This document shows positions 59,580-64,000 of a stretch of DNA of 64,000 nucleotides, piece after piece. The DNA lies in contig KE159799.1 of NCBI GenBank assembly GCA_000403495.2, positions 846,782 to 910,781 on the forward strand, given 5' to 3'. This stretch comes from Lachnospiraceae bacterium 10-1 (GTDB taxonomy: Bacteria; Bacillota; Clostridia; Lachnospirales; Lachnospiraceae). The notes beneath the pieces are model-generated. The model saw only the letters and a list, made by a program, of their open reading frames with translations, did no database searches and was not told where the DNA came from. The stretch's first letter is position 1; each line of letters starts with the position of its first letter. A program made the position numbers and the translations under genes.

Positions 59580-59804
59580 TTATTCAGTTTTGGGGTATGG
59601 CTGTTCATCAAAGCGGAACTGGAACAGGGCAGCGATAAGCCGCCGTTTAATGTTGTCCTCTGTATCTTTGTTGACGTGTCCGTTTTCAAGGGAAGCAATT
59701 CGGATTCGCTTGCTGTAATGCCGTAAAACCTCGTCTACGGCTTCCGGTTCTCCATTGGTCGCTCTGACAATAATTTCATAAGGAATAAGATTAGGATTCT
59801 TCAT
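59580..59804 (-). CDS. HTH_16 regulator, Tn916 orf8-like
   Basis: This is a 74-residue protein: PNLIPYEIIVRATNGEPEAV, then DEVLRHYSKRIRIASLENGH and IKRRLIAALFQFRF. This is the HTH_16 pattern of the small regulator that follows tet(M) in Tn916-like elements. ATG 59804 overlaps the sigma-like gene by 14 bases. In Tn916 the homologous genes link tetracycline-induced transcription to transfer functions. Confidence 0.78.
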   Translation of the reverse strand: MKNPNLIPYEIIVRATNGEPEAVDEVLRHYSKRIRIASLENGHVNKDTEDNIKRRLIAALFQFRFDEQPYPKTE

Positions 59805-60324
59805 GCGAAAACACCTCCATTTTTTCTTGTAACATTTGTAAAGCACTGTGTATGTGATGCCATGCCGTACTCCGGCAACGTCCATACATTTCACCAATTT
59901 CCTGTTGCGTGTAATGACCGAAAAAGTAGAGATAAATGATTTCTCTTTTTTTCTCTGGCAAGGATAACAGCGCAGCGGCAAGCTCTCCATTGGTGAGGAT
60001 AACCGTCTGACCACATATGGTGATGGGGTACTGCTCATAGGGGTCTATGAAATATTTATTAGACGTACTGAACGGGTAAAATTTTTCTTCTGTAAGATAT
60101 TCAAAAGATATTTCTCTTTGCCGTTTCCTGCTTCTGTCACGCCATGAGTTGAGAGTTGCATAGCGTATCACCACTCTACAAAAAGCGTTAAAAGTATACA
60201 TAATGTGTTCTTTGTATGCTTCGGTGCAAGCTGAAAGCCTTTGTTTTTTATTTGCTGTATTTGTCCGCTCTTTATTCAAAATAGGTTCTCCTTTTTTATC
60301 AGATTTTTTCTCCATATAATTCAC
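59791..60324 (-). CDS. Sigma-70 region-4-like regulator, Tn916 orf7-like
   Basis: This is a 177-residue protein with C-terminal sigma region 4: GELAAALLSLPEKKREIIYL, then YFFGHYTQQEIGEMYGRCRS and TAWHHIHSALQMLQ. It starts six bases after the tet stop, so it is transcribed with it. In Tn916 the counterpart sits in the same place downstream of tet(M) and helps activate mobility genes. The N-terminus (SRKRQREISFEYL) is basic. Confidence 0.82.
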   Translation of the reverse strand: MNYMEKKSDKKGEPILNKERTNTANKKQRLSACTEAYKEHIMYTFNAFCRVVIRYATLNSWRDRSRKRQREISFEYLTEEKFYPFSTSNKYFIDPYEQYPITICGQTVILTNGELAAALLSLPEKKREIIYLYFFGHYTQQEIGEMYGRCRSTAWHHIHSALQMLQEKMEVFSHEES

Positions 60325-60330
60325 AAAAAC

Positions 60331-62250
60331 TTACATTGTCTTTTGAAACATATACCGAATCTTATCTAACCGACTGTTAGGGCGGCGTGGCTGCGATACA
60401 AACTCCCCAGAAGTTTCTTTATACCCTTTTAATTCTGTAAGACAAACACTTCTCCCGTTTGTATAAAAATTTAAATCATTTTTATATTCATTGATACAGC
60501 GGGCGGGGATTTCTCCTTTAAAAATAACCTCATCATTTTCAAGTACAACCGATTCAATCACTGCACAATATTTTGGCACATCATTGTAAGCCCGTGAAAG
60601 ATATTCCTGTGGAGCAAAAAGGGTAAAGGAAAGGTATGGCTCCAAAACCTGTGTTCCTGCTTTTTTCAATGCCTGTTCCAATACGACAGGAGCAAGGAAG
60701 CGAAAATCTGCGGGGGTACTAACCGGGCTGTAATAAACTCCATAGTCAAAACAAATGCTGCAATCTGTCACTTCCCAGCCATATAAGCCTTGCTCCATTC
60801 CATAATGCACACCCTCCATGACGGCATTTTGAAAACTTTGGTTCAAATAGCCAAGAGATACCTTGCTTTTATACTGGGTTCCGCTTCCGATAGGGAGTGG
60901 TGTTACAGTTAAACCAATAGACGCCCAAAATGGATTTGGTGGTACTTCAATATGAATCGTGTAGGCTGCCTTTTTTAACGGTCTTTCCAGATAAATAACC
61001 GTAGGCTCTTTCATAGCCACTTTTACATGATACTTTTCTTCCAGCAATGAACAAATAACCTCTAATTGCACCTTTCCTAAAAAAGACAGAATAATCTCAC
61101 GGGTGGCAGTATCAATTTCAAAGTGCAAAAGTGGGTCTGTATCGGCAATTTCTATGAGAGCATTCAGCAAGGCTTCTCTTTGTTCTGGCTCTTGTGGCTC
61201 AACGGTTGTCCGAAGTAAAGGCATAGGATTGTCAATCCATGCTTTGCGAGGTAAAAGTTCTTCATTTCCCAAAATGTCATATAATTTTAAAGTATCATCG
61301 GATAAGACAACAATTTCTCCCTGACAGGCATGGTCTGCCGAAACAATTTCGCCATTTGCCGGAATGTACATTTCTGTAATCTTTACCTTTTTCTTTTTTG
61401 ACAGCAGAAGTGTATCTCGTAAATGGAGCGTTCCATGATATAGGCGTAAGTAGGAAAGACGTTTTTTCCCTTCTGTATACTCAACCTTAAAAACATACCC
61501 ACATAATTCAGACTGATTATTTTTTGTTTCTGTAACAAAAGTTTCAGTAATTACCTCAATCAATTTTTCTGTTCCTAAATTGTCTTTTGCGCTTCCATGA
61601 TATACAGGAAACAAAGAACAACATCTGGTTCTCTGGCACTTTTCAAGTTGTAATTCCTGTATGTCCAATGAATCCTCTGAAATATATTTTTCTAATAGTT
61701 CATCATTCCCGGAAATAACGGAATCCCATTTATCCAAATCAGCAATATCAGTAATATCTATTTTGGGCGATAAGATAACCTCTTGCATGACGATTATATC
61801 ACTGGTAAGTTTTTCCCTGATGTTTTGGTAAACACGCCGTAAATCAATTCCGTTTTGGTCTATCTTATTTACATAGATAATTGTCGGAATGTTCATTTTC
61901 TGAAGTGCATGGAATAATATTCGGGTCTGTGCCTGTACACCGTCTTTTGCCGAAACAACTAAAACAGCTCCGTCAAGGACAGATAAAGAACGATATACTT
62001 CGGCTAAAAAATCCATATGACCGGGAGTGTCCACGATATTGATTTTATAACCATTCCAGCAAAAAGAAGTAACTGCCGTCTGAATGGTAATTCCCCGCCG
62101 CTGCTCTAAAACCATAGTGTCTGTTCTTGTGGTTCCTTTATCTACACTTCCTTGTTCTGCAATCGCTCCACTGGTGTACAACAGGCTTTCTGTTAAAGTT
62201 GTTTTTCCCGCGTCTACATGGGCAAGAATGCCAATATTGATTATTTTCAT
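60331..62250 (-). CDS. tet: Tetracycline resistance ribosomal protection protein
   Basis: This 639-residue EF-G-like GTPase removes tetracycline from the ribosome. GTPase motifs are [13 protein letters not shown] (residues 10-22), DTPGHMDF near 75 and NKID near 128. The C-terminal loop motif [11 protein letters not shown] and the ending [16 protein letters not shown] are hallmarks of the Tet(M)/(O)/(W)/(32) group. Length is exactly that of the group. By memory of those sequences the N-terminal half is nearest Tet(32) and the ending nearer Tet(W)/(M); only an alignment can settle the class or a mosaic. The ribosome site is GGGAGGACAATCAC. Confidence 0.93.
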   Translation of the reverse strand: MKIINIGILAHVDAGKTTLTESLLYTSGAIAEQGSVDKGTTRTDTMVLEQRRGITIQTAVTSFCWNGYKINIVDTPGHMDFLAEVYRSLSVLDGAVLVVSAKDGVQAQTRILFHALQKMNIPTIIYVNKIDQNGIDLRRVYQNIREKLTSDIIVMQEVILSPKIDITDIADLDKWDSVISGNDELLEKYISEDSLDIQELQLEKCQRTRCCSLFPVYHGSAKDNLGTEKLIEVITETFVTETKNNQSELCGYVFKVEYTEGKKRLSYLRLYHGTLHLRDTLLLSKKKKVKITEMYIPANGEIVSADHACQGEIVVLSDDTLKLYDILGNEELLPRKAWIDNPMPLLRTTVEPQEPEQREALLNALIEIADTDPLLHFEIDTATREIILSFLGKVQLEVICSLLEEKYHVKVAMKEPTVIYLERPLKKAAYTIHIEVPPNPFWASIGLTVTPLPIGSGTQYKSKVSLGYLNQSFQNAVMEGVHYGMEQGLYGWEVTDCSICFDYGVYYSPVSTPADFRFLAPVVLEQALKKAGTQVLEPYLSFTLFAPQEYLSRAYNDVPKYCAVIESVVLENDEVIFKGEIPARCINEYKNDLNFYTNGRSVCLTELKGYKETSGEFVSQPRRPNSRLDKIRYMFQKTM

Positions 62251-62288
62251 GTGATTGTCCTCCCTTTACAAGCCCAAAAGGGCATAAA

Positions 62289-62325
62289 AATCCCCAGCAG
62301 TAAAATACTTTTACCACTGGGGATT
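62289..62325 (-). terminator. Attenuator hairpin upstream of tet
   Basis: AATCCCCAG (62289-62297) pairs with CTGGGGATT (62317-62325), extended by GTAAAA (62300-62305) with TTTTAC (62309-62314). On the minus strand TTTTTATGCC follows. It overlaps the end of a leader peptide, as in Tn916 tet(M) attenuation. Confidence 0.8.
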
Positions 62326-62355
62326 ACAGTTTGCGGACATACACATATACAGCAT
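62311..62355 (-). CDS. tet leader peptide (14 residues)
   Basis: ATG 62355 to TAA 62311 encodes MLYMCMSANCNPQW. It corresponds to the short orf12-type leader before tet(M) in Tn916. Its stop lies in the attenuator loop region. Translation of the leader by tetracycline-stalled ribosomes is thought to prevent terminator formation in Tn916; the same mechanism is inferred here. Confidence 0.7.
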   Translation of the reverse strand: MLYMCMSANCNPQW

Positions 62356-62411
62356 ACACCTGCTGGTGATTGCTGTTCTTTTTCAGATATGTCAAAATTG
62401 ATAAGGCAAAA

Positions 62412-62509
62412 GTATTCTTAAATTGGGTACAAAAAACCAAGCCCCCTTATTTAGGGACATTCAAAATTCTTTGAACCCACTATTTGATTGAAGTTTTATT
62501 TAAGAATAC
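62412..62509 (-). promoter_or_regulatory. Long-range inverted repeat in the tet leader RNA
   Basis: GTATTCTTAAAT (62412-62423) and ATTTAAGAATAC (62498-62509) are perfect 12-base complements 74 bases apart. The inner region includes the CCAAGCCCCC...TTAGGG segment seen in Tn916. This folds the 5' part of the tet transcript and overlaps the seven-codon leader. Confidence 0.7.
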
Positions 62510-62519
62510 CTTGCCGCAT
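62496..62519 (-). CDS. Seven-residue leader peptide MRQGILK
   Basis: ATG 62519 follows AAAAAAGGAGTAAAAAAT and encodes MRQGILK before TAA. The same peptide and ribosome site begin the tet(M) leader of Tn916-like elements. It lies on the 5' arm of the long inverted repeat, so its translation could control folding. Confidence 0.65.
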   Translation of the reverse strand: MRQGILK

Positions 62520-62548
62520 ATTTTTTACTCCTTTTTTGGAATGAAGCT

Positions 62549-62577
62549 ATTATAGCACATCAATTTTAGAAAAGAAA
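62549..62577 (-). promoter_or_regulatory. tet promoter
   Basis: On the minus strand TATAAT (62554-62549) is preceded at 17 bases by TTTCTT (62577-62572). The surrounding bases (GTGCTATAATAGC, then AAAAAAGGAG) match the Tn916 Ptet region as I remember it. Confidence 0.65.
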
Positions 62578-62651
62578 GTAGAAAAAGGAAAAATACTTTG
62601 TACACCATAAGAAAGATGTAATGAGTGAGAGGTTTCGTAGTCATCGACATT

Positions 62652-62953
62652 GTGGAAAAATCTAAACTTTTGGATTTTTCCACAAATCCAAACTTAGAAG
62701 AAATCCAAACTTTTCTCTGTAAATCCTTTATTCAAGGCATTTTCTGATAAAAAAGTTTGGATTTTGTTTTGTACTTCTCTTGTCAGAAATGAGAATAAAT
62801 TGATTGAAACAGAGCTAAATAGCAATGTTTTACGCATTTTGTCATAATTGGAGTATTGTACTTTGTGAAACGAAATCCAAACTTTTTCCGGCAAGAATCC
62901 CCAATTATCAAGCTGTTTTCAGAAAAGTTTGGATTTTATATAAGTTTGGATTT
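62652..62953. repeat. oriV: Cluster of AAATCCAAACTT iterons, candidate origin of IME C
   Basis: The 12-mer AAATCCAAACTT occurs at 62684-62695, 62701-62712 and 62873-62884, with one change at 62658-62669. Its complement AAGTTTGGATTT occurs at 62753-62764, 62925-62936 and 62942-62953. A perfect 11-bp stem (62652-62662 with 62673-62683) sits at the left border. The area is AT-rich with no convincing gene. Both the repeats and neighbouring DnaA-box-like sites suggest a replication origin. Confidence 0.75.
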
Positions 62954-62960
62954 GTGGGAA

Positions 62961-63064
62961 TGTGTATAACTGGCTGCCTTATGAAGTTGTGGGTAACTCT
63001 GTTTGCAGGACGTGGGAAAGCTGCATTTTAGCTTTTCCATGTGCTGTGAATAGAGTTATCCATG
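62961..63064. other. DnaA-box-like sites next to the iterons
   Basis: TGTGTATAA (62961-62969) is an exact reverse complement of TTATACACA. TGTGGGTAA (62988-62996) and TTATCCATG (63056-63064) are near matches. A GGAAAGCtgcattttaGCTTTTCC stem lies between them. Together with the iterons this resembles a theta-type plasmid origin. Confidence 0.55.
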
Positions 63065-63170
63065 ACGGAATAGCCTGTTATGCACATTTCCATAATGCTT
63101 GTCTTTTGGTCTTTGGTTCGGAATAGTGTGGTACTGGCAGTCTATTTCTTGTTTTCGGTTACTTGCTTCT

Positions 63171-63311
63171 TTACCGTACATGAGCATTTGCACCAGGGTT
63201 GTCATTGCCATACCCTTCGAGCAAATTGATCACTCCCCATACGCCCAGGCCAGCGCCCAGCGCGATTACAAGTACCTTCAAAGTGTCGATTGCTGCTGTA
63301 AAAAATGCCAT
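63171..63311 (-). pseudogene. maff2: maff2 N-terminal fragment
   Basis: ATG 63311 opens AFFTAAIDTLKVLVIALGAG, then LGVWGVINLLEGYGNDNPGA, the N-terminus and first membrane helix of Maff2. After PGA the frame enters IME C (NAHVR-stop). Joining to the fragments at 52782-52813 and 41128-41194 gives a continuous 71-residue Maff2. As it stands no functional protein is made, so the ICE should be defective for the step needing this VirB2-like protein. Confidence 0.88.
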
Positions 63312-63655
63312 AATGATTACCGAAACCCAAACCCCCGGAACGCCTTATTTTGTCGTTCCACCACAATTCAGACAAAACAGCCCTGTCATTCCGAATCTGT
63401 GTATCTCAGGAGCCGGGTTTCTCTCCTTTCCCTTATTTTTATTTTCTTTGAGATAAGAAAAGGGAGCCTCCACAGCCGGAACCGCCTATAAAAGCGGGTT
63501 TCCATACGAAAGCTCCCTGTTTTCAGGTTCCATATTCAGTTGTCAGCGGGATTTCTCCCTGTCTGGTGGGCGCGCGTATCCTGCACCTCATTACTGCCTC
63601 ACTTCCTTCCATTTTTATTTACAGTCCCTATAAGAGCGCCGCCGAGAAAAAAGAT
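63312..63655. other. Intergenic region between virD4 and maff2
   Basis: 344 bases on the transfer operon. A long imperfect hairpin (GGGAGCC... with ...GGCTCCC-like arms about 63452-63525) is present. A 29-codon minus-strand frame (MEGSEAVMRCRIRAP...) has a weak ribosome site and may be a small gene, but I cannot support it further. The maff2 leader is purine-rich and AT-rich. Confidence 0.35.
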
Positions 63656-64000
63656 TCAGGCGGCAGGGCTGCCGGGGTCAGCCGGTGCTTCCAGTTCACA
63701 CACCTCATAAGTCTCCTCCGGCTTTACTTTCAGCCGGCGTTTCACAAATTTTGCCACATCAAACGTGTTTTTCGGGTCAGCATCGGACAGGTACTTGTAC
63801 TGCGGGTGTTTTGTAATGTCGAATTTGTCACTGAAAAACGGCCTTACCCCCTGCACCTGCAAAATACATTTGCCGCCGTCCATAACAGCAAGTTCATCGG
63901 GCGTCATAAGTTCCTTACCGAGTTTCTGGTAATTCAGCCCATAGCTGCGCTGGCTTCCCCGCGTATCGGATGTGTTAAATGTGTCTATGGTCTCCTTTCC
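63656..64000 (-). CDS. virD4: VirD4/TraG coupling protein, C-terminal 114 residues
   Basis: The frame runs off the right edge. It reads GKETIDTFNTSDTRGSQRSY, then GLNYQKLGKELMTPDELAVM and DGGKCILQVQGVRPFFSDKF, the conserved end of VirD4-type coupling ATPases of clostridial ICEs. These hexamers recruit the relaxosome to the T4SS. It is the first gene of the visible transfer operon and the nearest intact neighbour upstream of maff2. Confidence 0.9.
   Translation of the reverse strand, partial: GKETIDTFNTSDTRGSQRSYGLNYQKLGKELMTPDELAVMDGGKCILQVQGVRPFFSDKFDITKHPQYKYLSDADPKNTFDVAKFVKRRLKVKPEETYEVCELEAPADPGSPAA

Larger units (their letters stand above)
52809..63188. mobile_element. IME C, integrative mobilizable element inserted in maff2
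   Basis: Core TT (coding-strand AA) lies at 52809-52810 and 63187-63188. Inside each core is the inverted repeat TGCTCATGT (52811-52819 and its complement ending at 63186). Splicing at AA gives GGT GCA AAA TCA CAG, restoring GAKSQ in the maff2 frame. The 10.4-kb element carries a recombinase near its left end, TnpW, DnaC-like, RepA, relaxase and MobC, oriT, a Tn916-type tet module and an iteron/DnaA-box region at its right end. Confidence 0.88.
1..64000. mobile_element. ICE backbone (Tn1549-like/clostridial type) carrying nested integrative elements
   Basis: The whole window reads as one conjugative element with inserts. Backbone genes shared by this ICE family are a VirD4 coupling protein, Maff2, a VirB6-like protein, PrgI, VirB4, an M23/NlpC peptidoglycan hydrolase, DUF4315/DUF4366 proteins, sortase with SpaA-like protein, topoisomerase III, DUF4316 and an SNF2 helicase/methylase, all on the minus strand in the usual order. 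Neither end of the ICE is visible and its own integrase is not in the window. The four large serine recombinases present are better assigned to the inserts. That this is an integrated ICE and not a conjugative plasmid is an inference from family content. Confidence 0.85.

Noticed and set aside
62694-62894. 66-codon minus-strand frame within the iteron region
   Set aside because: It overlaps the repeats, contains repeat-encoded residues at several places and has no ribosome site or family resemblance. The repeat/origin reading explains the bases better.
41195-63188. A single 22-kb composite element in maff2
   Set aside because: A maff2 fragment lies between the two halves and each half has its own recombinase, core and relaxase, so two adjacent insertions fit better.

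Overview
The window is a stretch of mobile DNA from a low- to mid-GC gut-type Firmicute (Lachnospiraceae/Oscillospiraceae-like Clostridia). The backbone is a large integrative and conjugative element (ICE) of the Tn1549-like/clostridial family. Several smaller elements have inserted inside its conjugation genes. The taxon is inferred from family content: PrgI, VirB4, VirD4, Maff2, CD1107/1108-type proteins, a Spo0A-C-like protein, TnpV/TnpW and large serine recombinases. There are no rRNA, tRNA or chromosomal housekeeping genes. Almost everything is transcribed leftward (minus strand).

ICE backbone, read on the minus strand from right to left: end of a VirD4/TraG coupling protein (63656-64000), maff2 pilin-like gene (in pieces), VirB6/TrbL-like membrane protein, SpoVG-like protein, DUF3849, PrgI, VirB4 ATPase, a radical-SAM protein, a DNA methyltransferase, DUF6674, a two-domain peptidoglycan hydrolase, DUF4315 and DUF4366 proteins, a Cys-rich protein, a sortase and its SpaA-like substrate, topoisomerase III (in two pieces), DUF4316 and a small partner, a divergent XRE regulator, a Spo0A-C-like protein, and a giant SNF2 helicase/methylase that has lost its 3' end.

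Four insertions were recognised. IME A (19698-27591) splits topB: serine recombinase, 57-aa partner, GNAT acetyltransferase, MobA/MobL relaxase with oriT, DUF3847, duplicated small HTH genes. IME B (about 41195-52784) and IME C (about 52809-63188) sit side by side in maff2, separated by a leftover fragment of about 24-32 bp of that gene. IME B carries a recombinase, a VapE/primase pair, a MobA/MobL relaxase, a cytidine-deaminase/metallo-beta-lactamase-fold cassette, oriT, a seven-copy iteron array, DUF3847 and RepA. IME C carries a recombinase, TnpW, DnaC-like, RepA, MOB relaxase and MobC, a Tn916-type tetracycline-resistance module (ribosomal protection protein, sigma-like and HTH_16 regulators, leader peptides/attenuator), and an iteron plus DnaA-box region. 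A fourth element (1 to about 7850, continuing off the left edge) truncates the SNF2 helicase. It carries a relaxase start, a parM/parR-type pair beside a hairpin array, a serine recombinase/TnpW pair, a sigma-like protein, a zinc-finger protein and a BECR-type nuclease.

Removing IME A with its GA core restores an in-frame topB. Removing IMEs B and C restores an in-frame 71-residue Maff2. The resident elements therefore disable the ICE's conjugation genes reversibly, while each carries its own relaxase/oriT to exploit conjugation. Further points are a tnpV gene overprinted within the helicase gene, a small TnpW-like protein before every recombinase, and two iteron-type origins inside the mobilizable elements.
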